The notes under the pieces are model-generated. The model did not search any database. It saw nothing but the letters and a program-made list of their open reading frames with translations, and was not told where the DNA came from. A stretch of DNA of 64,000 nt from Sphingomonas kyeonggiensis (GTDB taxonomy: Bacteria; Pseudomonadota; Alphaproteobacteria; Sphingomonadales; Sphingomonadaceae), in assembly GCF_014204495.1 (NCBI RefSeq), contig NZ_JACHLN010000004.1, positions 1 through 64,000 of the forward strand. The letters are read 5' to 3'. The position numbers and the translations under genes are program-made. Positions 25,803-34,153 of the stretch are shown here, piece by piece. The stretch's first letter is position 1. Every line of letters starts with the position of its first letter.

Positions 25803-26564
25803 ATGATCTTTGGAATCGACCTGAGCCTCCTGCTGCCGTTCATCGCGGTAGGATTTGCCGCCCAGATGGTGGACGGCGCGCTGGGCATGGCCTTTGGCGT
25901 GATCTCCAACACCCTGTTGCTGAGCCTGGGGGTGCCGCCCGCGGCAGCCTCCGCCGGCGTGCACACGGTGGAGACCTTCACCACTGCTGTTTCGGGCATC
26001 AGCCATGCGGTGCACAAGAATGTGAACTGGAAGCTGTTCCTGCGCATCGCCGTGCCCGGCGTGATCGGCGGCGGCCTGGGCGCCTATGTGCTGTCGAACA
26101 TCGACGCCGGCACCGCCAAGCCGTTCATCCTCGCCTATCTGACCGGCATCGGCTTCTACCTGCTGTGGCGCAGCCGGCACTATCCGCCCAAGGAGAAGTC
26201 GCCCAAGATCGTCGAGCCGCTCGGCCTTGCCGGCGGCTTCCTCGATGCGGCGGGCGGCGGCGGCTGGGGGCCGGTGGTGACCAGCAACCTGCTCGTCCAG
26301 GGCGCGAGCCCGCGCACCACGATCGGCACGGTCAACACCGCCGAGTTCTTCGTCACCACGACAATCTCGGCGACCTTCATCACCCAGCTCGGCTGGGGCG
26401 CCTTCACCCTGGCGACGGTGGGCCTGCTGATCGGCGGCGTGATCGCGGCACCGTTCGGCGCGCTGCTCGCCAAGCGGGTGGAGCCCAAGACGCTGATGCT
26501 GATGGTCGGCATCGTGCTGACGCTGACCAGCCTGTACAATCTGTACCTGGCGGTGGGGCGGTAA
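25803..26564 (+). CDS. TSUP family permease (sulphite exporter TauE/SafE)
   Basis: 253 residues. The N-terminal VGFAAQMVDGALGMAFGVISNTLLLSLGVPPAAASAGVH and the repeat-half AGGFLDAAGGGGWGPVVTSNLLVQG are the paired signature stretches of the TSUP family; about eight membrane segments. Members move sulphite, sulphate or sulphonates. It diverges from cysE, which supports a role in sulphur metabolism. The start at 25803 (MIFGIDLS) is preferred to an in-frame start at 25719. Confidence 0.9.
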   Translation: MIFGIDLSLLLPFIAVGFAAQMVDGALGMAFGVISNTLLLSLGVPPAAASAGVHTVETFTTAVSGISHAVHKNVNWKLFLRIAVPGVIGGGLGAYVLSNIDAGTAKPFILAYLTGIGFYLLWRSRHYPPKEKSPKIVEPLGLAGGFLDAAGGGGWGPVVTSNLLVQGASPRTTIGTVNTAEFFVTTTISATFITQLGWGAFTLATVGLLIGGVIAAPFGALLAKRVEPKTLMLMVGIVLTLTSLYNLYLAVGR

Positions 26565-26593
26565 CCTCATTCCGTCACTCCGGCGGCCCTCAT

Positions 26594-26675
26594 CGTCATC
26601 CCGGCGAAAGCCGGGATCTCGTGCGGCTCCTGTCCCGCGCTTCTGCCTGAGATCCCGGCTTTCGCCGGGATGACG
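26594..26675. repeat. Head-to-head palindromic repeat pair (class B)
   Basis: Same arms and nearly the same spacer (GTGCGGCTCC...) as the copy at 10915-10996, showing that the unit including its spacer is the dispersed element. Confidence 0.8.
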
Positions 26676-26758
26676 GACACTGGGCTTTACGCCTTCCTTA
26701 CGCCCTGCCCCATCTTCCCTCTCGAAGCTTAACGCCGTTCCGCCCCACATCCCCGCGC

Positions 26759-26941
26759 ATGTGGGACAGCAGCAGGAACAGCCGCCACGGGCGGATACGG
26801 CGCATCGGCGCTCCCGAGACCGGATGGCAGCGGCGCTGGGGCCGGATCGTCAACTGGCTCGGCGCGCGGCGACCGCTCGACCTGATCCTGGGTTGCATGA
26901 TCGTGATCACGCTGATCTCGACGATCGCCCGCGCGGTCTAG
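26759..26941 (+). CDS. Small single-pass membrane protein
   Basis: 60 residues. A very basic N-terminus (RNSRHGRIRRIGAPETGWQRRWGRI) is followed by one C-terminal hydrophobic segment (LDLILGCMIVITLISTIARAV). No known family is recognised. The next gene starts four bases after the stop codon, so the two are probably coupled. Confidence 0.5.
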   Translation: MWDSSRNSRHGRIRRIGAPETGWQRRWGRIVNWLGARRPLDLILGCMIVITLISTIARAV

Positions 26942-26944
26942 GCC

Positions 26945-27196
26945 ATGCTGGTGACCTTGCTCTTCGCGCTCGGCGCGGTGATCGGGCTTGCGCCCCGAGC
27001 CGGCACCCAGCTTGCCCGCTTCAACTATGTGACCACCGGGATAGTGGGCGCCACGCTGGGCGGCCTCCTGCCCCAGCTGCTTCTGGGCGAGGATGCGCCG
27101 ACAGCCCTGCGGATGCTCGCCGGCATTGCGATCGGCGCAGCTGCCGTGATCGGGCTTTCCCAACTCAAAACCCGCAACCAGTCGATCAATCGATAA
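26945..27196 (+). CDS. Small hydrophobic membrane protein
   Basis: 83 residues with three hydrophobic segments (LVTLLFALGAVIGLA; GIVGATLGGLLPQLLL; LAGIAIGAAAVIGL). The glycine-rich middle segment is similar in feel to GlsB/YeaQ/YmgE-type stress membrane proteins, which is weak. The 3' end overlaps the candidate OxyR site of ahpC. Confidence 0.6.
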   Translation: MLVTLLFALGAVIGLAPRAGTQLARFNYVTTGIVGATLGGLLPQLLLGEDAPTALRMLAGIAIGAAAVIGLSQLKTRNQSINR

Positions 27197-27219
27197 GTTT
27201 TGATCGATTAAACCGATCA
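27181..27219 (+). promoter_or_regulatory. Candidate OxyR operator before ahpC
   Basis: ATCGATTAAACCGAT at 27203-27217 follows the OxyR pattern ATAGnTnnnAnCTAT except for two symmetrical changes (ATCG / CGAT); the flanking TGATCG...CGATCA is a perfect inverted repeat. A second, weaker half lies seven bases upstream (GTCGATCAATCGATA). The site is about 95 bases before the ahpC start. The same ATCG-N7-CGAT arrangement precedes oxyR. Confidence 0.6.
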
Positions 27220-27310
27220 CCCCGAACGGGCTTTCCAATTTCACATTGCAGTGCAGCGGCCCTATCTCGCCATTGCAACAACAACCCCCGTTCTGGAGGA
27301 ATACCAAGCA

Positions 27311-27874
27311 ATGGCTCTCATCGGCAGCACCATCAAGCCGTTCACCGCGCAGGCCTATAAGGAAGGCAAGTTCGTCCAGGTCACCGACGCGGATACGAAG
27401 GGCAAGTGGGCGGTGTTCTTCTTCTACCCGGCGGACTTCACCTTCGTGTGCCCGACCGAGCTCGAGGACCTGGCGGACATCTATCCGCAGCTCCAGAAGA
27501 TGGGCGTCGAGGTGTACTCGGTCTCGACCGACACGCACTTCAGCCACAAGGCCTGGCACGACACCTCGCCGGCGATCGGCAAGATCAACTATTACATGCT
27601 CGGCGACCAGAACCACGTCCTGTCGACCAATTTCGACGTGCTCCGTGAGGGCCAGGGCCTGGCCGATCGCGGCACCTTCGTCGTCGATCCGGAAGGCGTG
27701 ATCCAGCTGGTCGAGATCACCAGCGAGGGCGTGGGCCGCAACGCGGCCGAGCTGCTCCGCAAGATCAAGGCTGCGCAGTACATCGCCGCGCACCCGGGCG
27801 AAGTCTGCCCCGCCAAGTGGGAAGAAGGCGCCGAGACCCTCGCGCCGTCGCTCGACCTGGTCGGCAAGATCTGA
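27311..27874 (+). CDS. ahpC: Alkyl hydroperoxide reductase subunit C (peroxiredoxin)
   Basis: 187 residues. The peroxidatic cysteine is in FTFVCPTELEDL (about residue 47) and the resolving cysteine in GEVCPAKW (about residue 166). With AhpF it reduces hydrogen peroxide and organic peroxides. GGAGGA upstream is a good ribosome site; an earlier in-frame start at 27251 was not used. A terminator lies between it and ahpF. Confidence 0.97.
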   Translation: MALIGSTIKPFTAQAYKEGKFVQVTDADTKGKWAVFFFYPADFTFVCPTELEDLADIYPQLQKMGVEVYSVSTDTHFSHKAWHDTSPAIGKINYYMLGDQNHVLSTNFDVLREGQGLADRGTFVVDPEGVIQLVEITSEGVGRNAAELLRKIKAAQYIAAHPGEVCPAKWEEGAETLAPSLDLVGKI

Positions 27875-27913
27875 TCCCCCAGGCGCCCGTTAGCCCCCTT
27901 GCGGGCGCCCATG

Positions 27914-27953
27914 CGGCCCGGGACGGCAATCAACTTCTGTCCCGGGCCGTTTT
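27914..27953 (+). terminator. Hairpin terminator between ahpC and ahpF
   Basis: CGGCCCGGGAC (27914-27924) pairs with GTCCCGGGCCG (27939-27949), followed by TTTT. A smaller hairpin GGCGCCCG/CGGGCGCC lies just upstream at about 27883-27909. It probably lowers ahpF expression relative to ahpC. Confidence 0.75.
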
Positions 27954-27980
27954 GTATCTGAATTCTGTGGAGTTTCTGCC

Positions 27981-29558
27981 ATGCTCGACGCAAACCTGAC
28001 CCAGCAGCTCAAGGGCTATCTCGCGAACATCCGGGAGCCGATCGAGCTGGTCGCCAGCCTCGGTGACGATGCCAAGTCGCGCGAGCTGGAGGAGCTGCTG
28101 AACGAAATCGCCGCGCTTTCGGACAAGGTCTCGGTCGTCCGCACCGATGACGATAGCCGCAAGCCCAGCTTCCTGATCCACCGCACCGGCACCGATATCG
28201 GCGTGCGCTTCGCGGGCCTGCCGATGGGGCATGAGTTCACCTCGCTGGTGCTCGCGCTGCTCCAGGTCGGCGGCCATCCGAGCAAGGCGGCGCAGGAGCT
28301 GATCGAGCAGGTGAAGAACCTGGACGGCGACTATGTTTTCGAGACCTATTTCTCGCTGACCTGCCAGAACTGCCCGGACGTGGTGCAGGCGCTGAACCTG
28401 ATGGCGGTGCTCAACCCGCGCATCCGCCACACCTCGATCGACGGCGGGCTGTTCCCGGCCGAAGTCGAGACCCGCAAGGTGATGGCGGTGCCGACCGTGT
28501 TCCTGAACGGCGAGCCCTTTGCCAGCGGCCGGATGGAGCTGGAACAGATCGTCGCCAAGATCGACAGCGGCGCGGCGAAGCGCACTGCCGCGAAGATCGC
28601 CGGCAAGGAGCCCTTCGAAGTGCTGGTGGTCGGCGGCGGCCCGGCCGGTGCTGCAGCTGCGATATATTCGGCGCGCAAGGGCATCCGTACCGGCATCGCG
28701 GCGGAGCGTTTCGGCGGCCAGGTGCTCGACACGATGAGCATCGAGAACTTCATCTCGGTGAGCCACACCGAGGGCCCGAAGCTCGCCGCGCATCTGGAGC
28801 AGCACGTCAAGGAATATGACGTCGACATCATGAACCACCAGCGCGCCGCGAAGCTCGTGCCGGCCCGGCATGAGGGCGGGCTGCATGAGGTCGTGCTGGA
28901 AAATGGCGCGAGCCTGAAGGCGCGCACCGTGATCCTTTCCACCGGTGCCCGCTGGCGGACGATGGGCGTGCCCGGCGAGGAAGAGTATCGCAACAAGGGC
29001 GTGACCTATTGCCCGCACTGCGACGGCCCGCTGTTCAAGGGCAAGCGCGTGGCGGTGATCGGCGGCGGCAATTCCGGCGTCGAGGCCGCGATCGACCTGG
29101 CGGGTCTCGTCGCGCACGTCACGCTGATCGAATATGACAGCCAGCTGCGTGCCGATGCGGTGCTCCAGCGCAAGCTGGGCAGCCTGCCCAACGTCAAGGT
29201 CATCACCTCGGCGCTGACCACCCAGGTGGACGGCGACGGCGAGAAGCTGACCAGCCTGACCTACAAGGACCGCAACCACGGCACCGTGCATCAGGTCGAG
29301 CTGGAAGGCATCTTCGTGCAGATCGGCCTGGTGCCGAATACCGAGTGGCTGAAGGACGCGATCGCGCTGTCGAACCGCGGCGAGATCGAGATCGACGCGC
29401 GCGGCGAGACGAGCCAGCCGGGCATCTTCGCGGCGGGCGACTGCACCACCGTGCCCTACAAGCAGATCGTGATCGCGATGGGCGCGGGCTCGACCGCGGC
29501 GCTCTCGGCGTTCGATTACATGATCCGCCTGCCGGACGAGCTGAGCGAAGCGGCGTAA
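27981..29558 (+). CDS. ahpF: Alkyl hydroperoxide reductase subunit F
   Basis: 525 residues. The N-terminal double thioredoxin-like domain has the redox CxxC in FSLTCQNCPDV (about residue 132). FAD and NAD(P)H sites follow (VLVVGGGPAGAAAA, AVIGGGNSGVEAAIDLAG) and the active-site disulphide YCPHCDGPL lies near residue 346. It recycles AhpC with electrons from NADH. It is probably co-regulated with ahpC by OxyR. Confidence 0.97.
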   Translation: MLDANLTQQLKGYLANIREPIELVASLGDDAKSRELEELLNEIAALSDKVSVVRTDDDSRKPSFLIHRTGTDIGVRFAGLPMGHEFTSLVLALLQVGGHPSKAAQELIEQVKNLDGDYVFETYFSLTCQNCPDVVQALNLMAVLNPRIRHTSIDGGLFPAEVETRKVMAVPTVFLNGEPFASGRMELEQIVAKIDSGAAKRTAAKIAGKEPFEVLVVGGGPAGAAAAIYSARKGIRTGIAAERFGGQVLDTMSIENFISVSHTEGPKLAAHLEQHVKEYDVDIMNHQRAAKLVPARHEGGLHEVVLENGASLKARTVILSTGARWRTMGVPGEEEYRNKGVTYCPHCDGPLFKGKRVAVIGGGNSGVEAAIDLAGLVAHVTLIEYDSQLRADAVLQRKLGSLPNVKVITSALTTQVDGDGEKLTSLTYKDRNHGTVHQVELEGIFVQIGLVPNTEWLKDAIALSNRGEIEIDARGETSQPGIFAAGDCTTVPYKQIVIAMGAGSTAALSAFDYMIRLPDELSEAA

Positions 29559-29563
29559 CCTAC

Positions 29564-29690
29564 CTCCCCTCCCTGGAAGGGAGGAGATCGAGCGGTGGGT
29601 AAGGGCCTGGCGATACGGAGCCGTATTGCCAGGCCTTTTCGTATCGCGAGCACCCACCCACCCCCAGCTCCTCCCTTCCAGGAAGGGGAG
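29564..29690. repeat. Paired G-rich palindromes (class C) enclosing the ahpF terminator
   Basis: Left CTCCCCTCCCT...AGGGAGGAG (29564-29586), right inverted copy (29668-29690); inner GGTGGGT and ACCCACC also pair. As with the gph element at 8168-8316, a terminator lies inside. Confidence 0.75.
29604..29639 (+). terminator. Rho-independent terminator of ahpF
   Basis: 15-bp stem GGCCTGGCGATACGG with CCGTATTGCCAGGCC (one G:T pair), two-base apex, then TTTTC. Confidence 0.85.
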
Positions 29691-29734
29691 TTTGCTTGGC
29701 ATAATCGCTAATGCCACTATATAAGACGCCAATC

Positions 29735-29749
29735 ATCGACACAGGCGAT
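29735..29749 (+). promoter_or_regulatory. Candidate OxyR half-operator just before the oxyR start
   Basis: ATCGACACAGGCGAT has the same ATCG-N7-CGAT arrangement as the site before ahpC. It ends two bases before the oxyR ATG, so binding would block translation initiation or transcription start. This suggests autorepression. Confidence 0.45.
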
Positions 29750-29751
29750 CA

Positions 29752-30657
29752 ATGGCGCAGACCACCTACCTTCCCACGCTCAAGCAGCTCCAATATCTCG
29801 TCGCATTGAAGGACCATGGCCATTTCGGCCGGGCGGCGGAGAGCTGCTACGTTACCCAGTCGACGCTGTCGGCGGGCATTCGCGAGCTGGAAACGCTGAT
29901 CGGGGTGGTGCTGGTCGAGCGGACGCGGCGGGTGGTGCGCTTCACGCCGCTGGGCGAGCGCATCGTCGACAAGGCGCGGCGCGTGCTGCGCGAGGCGGAC
30001 GAGCTGGGCGACTTGGCCCGTGCCGCCGGACGGCCGCTTTCGGGCGAGATGCGGATGAGCGTGATCCCGACGATCGCCCCCTTCCTGCTGCCGCGCATCC
30101 TGCCCAAGCTGCGCAGGGACTATCCCGACCTGAAGCTCTATCTGCGCGAGGAGACCAGCGGCCAGGCCTGTGAAGGGCTGCACCATGGCCGCACCGACTG
30201 CGTGCTGCTCGCCCTGCCCTATGCATGCGGCGATGTGGAGACGGCGCCCTTGTTCGACGACCGGCTGTTCGTGGCGTACCGCGAGGGCGAGATGGACCCG
30301 AGCGCCTCGATCCGCCCGGCCGAGATCGACGAGACGCGGCTGCTGATGCTCGAGGACGGGCATTGCCTGAAGGAACATGCGCTCGCGGCCTGCAACCGGC
30401 CGGAGATGCGCGCCGAGGCGACGATGATGGGCACCTCGTTGCACACCATGGTGCAGATGGTCGACAATGGCCTGGGCGTGACGATGCTGCCCGAGATGGC
30501 GGTGGATTCGGGCATCCTCGACCACACCCAGGTGGCGGCGCGGCCGCTGGAGGCGGACAACGCCTCGCGGCGGATCGCGCTGGTGTGGCGCAAGGCGAGC
30601 CCGCGCGAGCGCGACTTCCGGCTGCTGGCGGACGTGCTGGCGGAGGCTAGACCTTAG
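29752..30657 (+). CDS. oxyR: Hydrogen-peroxide-responsive LysR-type regulator
   Basis: 301 residues. The LysR helix-turn-helix (KQLQYLVALKDHGHFGRAAESCYVTQSTLSAGIRELE) is followed by the substrate domain carrying EDGHCLKEHALAAC, where the two cysteines correspond to the redox pair Cys199 and Cys208 of E. coli OxyR. It activates peroxide defence genes. Position directly after ahpCF on the same strand, behind a terminator, with a matching candidate operator, makes these its likely targets. Confidence 0.95.
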   Translation: MAQTTYLPTLKQLQYLVALKDHGHFGRAAESCYVTQSTLSAGIRELETLIGVVLVERTRRVVRFTPLGERIVDKARRVLREADELGDLARAAGRPLSGEMRMSVIPTIAPFLLPRILPKLRRDYPDLKLYLREETSGQACEGLHHGRTDCVLLALPYACGDVETAPLFDDRLFVAYREGEMDPSASIRPAEIDETRLLMLEDGHCLKEHALAACNRPEMRAEATMMGTSLHTMVQMVDNGLGVTMLPEMAVDSGILDHTQVAARPLEADNASRRIALVWRKASPRERDFRLLADVLAEARP

Positions 30658-30669
30658 TTCTGCCCTGCT

Positions 30670-30693
30670 GTTCCCCGGCTTTCGCCGGGGAGC
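30670..30693. repeat. Single class D palindrome between oxyR and moaE
   Basis: GTTCCCCGGC-TTTC-GCCGGGGAGC, a single hairpin between two convergent genes; no paired partner is seen nearby. It could serve as a bidirectional terminator. Confidence 0.6.
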
Positions 30694-30709
30694 GGTTAGT
30701 TTCGAGCGC

Positions 30710-31144
30710 CTACCACTTGGCCGCCGCCGCCTCGTCACTCGCCCGCGCTTCGACCCAGCTCGCCGCGTCCCCCCGCCACTCGCGCTTCCAGAAGGGCGCA
30801 TCGGTCTTGAGCCGGTCGATCAGGTATGCACACGCCTCCAGCGCCTCGCGGCGATGCGCGGCGGCGGTGCCGATGAAGACGATGCGCTCGCCCACCGCCA
30901 TGCGGCCGACCCGGTGCAGCACCGTCACCCCGAGCAGGTTCCAGCGGTCCATCGCCGCCTCCGCCAGCGTGCAGAGCGCATCCTCGGTCATGCCGGGATA
31001 ATGTTCGAGCTCGAGCGCGGTGATGCCGTCGCCGCCGCGGACCACGCCGGTGAAGCTCGCCACGCCGCCCGCGCCGCGCTCCTCGAGCGCCGCCAGCTCC
31101 AGTGCCAGCTCGATCGGCGCGGGATCGATCGAGACGCGGATCAT
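30710..31144 (-). CDS. moaE: Molybdopterin synthase catalytic subunit
   Basis: 144 residues. It builds molybdopterin from precursor Z using the thiocarboxylated MoaD. Conserved segments are GGVASFTGVVRGGD, LELEHYPGM, HRVGRMAVGERIVFIGTAAAHR and RLKTDAPFWKREW, the last with both catalytic lysines. Its ATG overlaps the moaD stop by four bases. Confidence 0.95.
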   Translation of the reverse strand: MIRVSIDPAPIELALELAALEERGAGGVASFTGVVRGGDGITALELEHYPGMTEDALCTLAEAAMDRWNLLGVTVLHRVGRMAVGERIVFIGTAAAHRREALEACAYLIDRLKTDAPFWKREWRGDAASWVEARASDEAAAAKW

Positions 31145-31392
31145 CCGCCGGTCACCGGGGGGAAGAGCGCGACTTCCTTCGCGCCGTTCAGCGGCGTGGC
31201 CAGCGGCACGAAGCGCTGGTCGATCGCGGCGCGCAGCTTCGCCGGATCGGCAAAGGCAGCGGCGTGGCCGGGGCTGCGCGTGGCCAGCCAGCCGACCAGA
31301 TCGGCAACCGTCTCCACCGCCTCGGGCGGGTCGACCTGCTCCTGCCCCACCCCCACGGCCTCGCGGACCCAGGCGAAGTAGAGCAGCTCCAT
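31141..31392 (-). CDS. moaD: Molybdopterin synthase sulphur carrier subunit
   Basis: 83 residues with the ubiquitin-like start MELLYFAWVREAVG and the C-terminal VALFPPVTGG, where the terminal GlyGly is thiocarboxylated. The start is fixed by the ATGA overlap with the pgsA stop; the same frame is open further upstream but only antisense-like to pgsA. Confidence 0.93.
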   Translation of the reverse strand: MELLYFAWVREAVGVGQEQVDPPEAVETVADLVGWLATRSPGHAAAFADPAKLRAAIDQRFVPLATPLNGAKEVALFPPVTGG

Positions 31393-31943
31393 CACGTGTC
31401 CATGTGCCGCAGGCCGACGCGCAGATAATCCCAGCCGGTGATCAGGGTGAGCGCGGCCGAGACCCAGAAGGCCGCCAGCGCCGCCTGCCACAGCCAGGCA
31501 TAGGGCAGCGCGCCGACCAGGATCAGCCCGCCGAGCGAGACCAGCTGGAGGGTGGTCTTCCACTTGGCGAGCCGCGAGACGGGAAGCGAGACCTGGATGC
31601 CGCCCAGGAATTCGCGCAGGCCCGACACCGCGATCTCGCGCACCAGGATCACCAGCGCCGGGATCAGGTGCAGGTCGGTGATCACCCCGCGGCCGGCGAG
31701 GATCAGCAGCACCGCGGCGACCATGATCTTGTCGGCGATCGGATCGAGGAACACGCCGAGCTTCGACACCGTGCCCTGGGCTCGGGCGAGATAACCGTCG
31801 AAATAATCGGTGACGCCCATCAGGCAGTAGATCGCGAAGGCGATGCCGTAACCCAGCCGCCATTCCGGCCACCAGAGAAACGCCGCGAGCAGCGGCACCG
31901 TGATGATACGCGAGAGCGTAAGGATATTGGGCAGCGTCAGCAT
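31392..31943 (-). CDS. pgsA: CDP-diacylglycerol--glycerol-3-phosphate 3-phosphatidyltransferase
   Basis: 183 residues, membrane-embedded with about four to six hydrophobic segments. The CDP-alcohol phosphotransferase signature runs from DYFDGYLARAQGTVSKLG to VFLDPIADK. It makes phosphatidylglycerol-phosphate for anionic phospholipids. It is the first gene of pgsA-moaD-moaE, all overlapping by four bases. Confidence 0.95.
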   Translation of the reverse strand: MLTLPNILTLSRIITVPLLAAFLWWPEWRLGYGIAFAIYCLMGVTDYFDGYLARAQGTVSKLGVFLDPIADKIMVAAVLLILAGRGVITDLHLIPALVILVREIAVSGLREFLGGIQVSLPVSRLAKWKTTLQLVSLGGLILVGALPYAWLWQAALAAFWVSAALTLITGWDYLRVGLRHMDT

Positions 31944-31997
31944 TCGCAGACGCTTACCACCGGAACCGCGCCGCCGTCATCCCCGCTCCCCCCATTT

Positions 31998-32080
31998 CGT
32001 CATCCCCGCGCAGGCGGGGATCCAGAGTTACGAAGCGACGCCCTGCTTGGCTCTGGATCCCCGCCTGCGCGGGGATGACG
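31998..32080. repeat. Head-to-head palindromic repeat pair (class A) with flanking truncated arms
   Basis: Full pair CGTCATCCCCGCGCAGGCGG... spacer ATCCAGAGTTAC...TTGGCTCTGGAT ... inverted arm. Truncated copies of the arm tips lie outside on both sides (CGTCATCCCCG near 31974 and GGGGATGACGG near 32089), suggesting an insertion into or duplication of an older copy. Confidence 0.8.
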
Positions 32081-32108
32081 GAGTATATGGGGATGACGGA
32101 AGTCTACC

Positions 32109-34130
32109 CTACTTCACCAGCTTGAAGCGGATCGCCTGGCCGCCGCCCGGCGCCAGCGCGAGATCGAGCGTGTCGGCGCTCGTCACCAGGCGCTTCTCGA
32201 TCGCATAGGCGACCGGCTTCTTCACATAGTCCGCATCCGAAGCATCGCGGTAGATCTGCGCCTCGTAGCGCTTGCCCGGCGCCAGGAAGTCGAGCTTCAC
32301 CGGCAGCGTGCGCGCGGTCTCGTCGGTGATCGCGCCGAGATACCAGTCCCCGCCCCCGCGCGGCTGGCGGGCGACGACGACATAATCGCCGATCTCCGAA
32401 GCCAGCGTCTTCGTTGTCTCCCAGTCGGTCGGCACGTCGCGGATGAACTGGAAGGCATCGAGATGCTTCTCGTAATTCTCGGGCAGGTCGGCCGCCATGT
32501 GGATCGGCGAATAGAGCACGACATATTCGGCCAGCTGCGCGGCGAGCGTCGACTGGTTGCGCTCGGTCAGCAGCGTCTTGCCATGTTCCAGGTCGAAGAT
32601 CCCCGGAGTGAAGTCCATCGGCCCGGCGAGCATGCGGGTGAAGGGCAGGATCGTCAGATGCTCGGGCGGATTGGTCGGGCGGCCCCAGGCGTTGAACTCC
32701 TGCCCGCGCGCGCCTTCGCGGCTCACCCAGTTCGGCCAGGTGCGGCGCAGGCCGGTGTCCTTGACCGGCTCATGCGTGTCCATGGTGATGTGGCGCTTCG
32801 CCGCAGCCTCGATCACCTTGAGGTGATGCCGGACCATGAACTGGCCGGCGAACCACTCCTTGCCACCCTCACGATCGAGGATGTCGCCCGAATGCCGGAC
32901 ATAGCCGGTCTTCACCGACGGTACGCCGACCTTGGCATAGAGGTCGAGCGCGTCCTCGAGCTGGTTCTCGTAATTCACCACCGCGCCGGCGGTCTCGTGA
33001 TGGCCGATCAGGTGGACGCCCTTCGACCTGGCATAGGCCGAGAGCATCGGCAGGTCGAAATCGGGGTAGGATTTGGTGAAGCTGAACTTGTCGCCATTGG
33101 CGATCCACTCGCCGTCCCAGCCCTGGTTCCAGCCTTCGACGAGCACGCCGTCGAACCCGTATTTCGCGGCGAAATCCACGTAGCGCTTCACATTGTCATT
33201 GTTCGCGCCGTGGGTCGGGCCGCTGCCCCAGGTGGTGCGGTTGAGATGCATCTCCCACCAGACGCCGACATATTTGCCCGGCTTGAACCACTTCTGGATG
33301 TCCGGAAGCTTGCTCGGCTCGTTGAGGTTCAATTCGATCCGGCTGTCCGCCAGCGCGCCAGGCGTGGTGCCGATCAGGATCGTGCGCCAGGGCGTGGAGA
33401 AGGGCCCGGCCTTCTTCGCGCCGACGCCGTCGGGCCAGGGCATCAGCCAGGCGGTGAGCGTGCCGGCGCCATTGCCCTGGAGCAGCATGCTCGGGAAATC
33501 GACCAGCGCCGCTTCGTGGAAGGACAGGTACAAGCCGTTGTCGCCCTTCAGCGTCAGCGGCGTCTCGGCCAGGGTGATGCGGCGCGCATCGGTCTGGGTG
33601 TAGAGATATTCGTCGCGCTCCTGGCCGAGCCCCTCATACCACCAGGCCTGATACGCCCCCTTGGTCCTGAACTGGGTGCGATCGGCGGTGACGCCGACCT
33701 GCTCGCCCGCCGGAATGCCGGCATAGTTATAGCGGAAGCCCACCCCGTCATCGAAGATGCGGAAGGTGACCTGCATAGCCTTGTTGAGCGCGGTATCGCC
33801 CGCGATCGTCACCGCCAGTTCGCTGTGATTGTCGCGCACCAGCCGCTGCTCGCCCCAGGGCTGCTCCCAGCTGGTGTCCGACGCCGAGCGGCGCGCATCG
33901 GTGATCGCGCTGTAGCGCGCCTGCGGCTCGCCGGCGAAGCTGAGGCCCAGCGCCGAGGGGGCGATCACCACCGTATCGCCGCGCTTCACTTCGTAGAGCG
34001 CCTGCCCGCCTTCGACCGAGACGCAGACTTCGAGCGTCTTGCCCGGCGACTGGGCGCATTCGCGGTCCGCCGCGAAGGCAGTGCCGGGAAGCGCAAGGGC
34101 AAGCAGGGTCACGAGGGTACGAGAGGTCAT
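32109..34130 (-). CDS. Glycoside hydrolase family 97 (SusB-like alpha-glucosidase), secreted
   Basis: 673 residues with signal peptide MTSRTLVTLLALALPGTAFA. The N-terminal beta-sandwich, the central (beta/alpha)8 barrel (YVDFAAKYGFDGVLVEGWNQGW) and the C-terminal all-beta domain match GH97. Glutamates in LIGHHET (about residue 378), TMDTHEP (about 454) and GQEFNAW (about 477) correspond to the base and acid residues of the inverting SusB enzyme, spaced like E439, E508 and E532. It should cleave alpha-glucans in the periplasm. The ATG at 34130 has AGGAAAG at the right distance; an earlier start overlapping the upstream gene is less likely. It is the last gene of the TonB-receptor/halogenase run. 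Confidence 0.92.
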   Translation of the reverse strand: MTSRTLVTLLALALPGTAFAADRECAQSPGKTLEVCVSVEGGQALYEVKRGDTVVIAPSALGLSFAGEPQARYSAITDARRSASDTSWEQPWGEQRLVRDNHSELAVTIAGDTALNKAMQVTFRIFDDGVGFRYNYAGIPAGEQVGVTADRTQFRTKGAYQAWWYEGLGQERDEYLYTQTDARRITLAETPLTLKGDNGLYLSFHEAALVDFPSMLLQGNGAGTLTAWLMPWPDGVGAKKAGPFSTPWRTILIGTTPGALADSRIELNLNEPSKLPDIQKWFKPGKYVGVWWEMHLNRTTWGSGPTHGANNDNVKRYVDFAAKYGFDGVLVEGWNQGWDGEWIANGDKFSFTKSYPDFDLPMLSAYARSKGVHLIGHHETAGAVVNYENQLEDALDLYAKVGVPSVKTGYVRHSGDILDREGGKEWFAGQFMVRHHLKVIEAAAKRHITMDTHEPVKDTGLRRTWPNWVSREGARGQEFNAWGRPTNPPEHLTILPFTRMLAGPMDFTPGIFDLEHGKTLLTERNQSTLAAQLAEYVVLYSPIHMAADLPENYEKHLDAFQFIRDVPTDWETTKTLASEIGDYVVVARQPRGGGDWYLGAITDETARTLPVKLDFLAPGKRYEAQIYRDASDADYVKKPVAYAIEKRLVTSADTLDLALAPGGGQAIRFKLVK

Positions 34131-34153
34131 CCGAAATCTTTCCTGTGGGGAAG

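Noticed and set aside
27930..29732. Reverse frame of 600 codons over ahpF
   Set aside because: Shadow of ahpF, which has intact redox and cofactor motifs on the forward strand.
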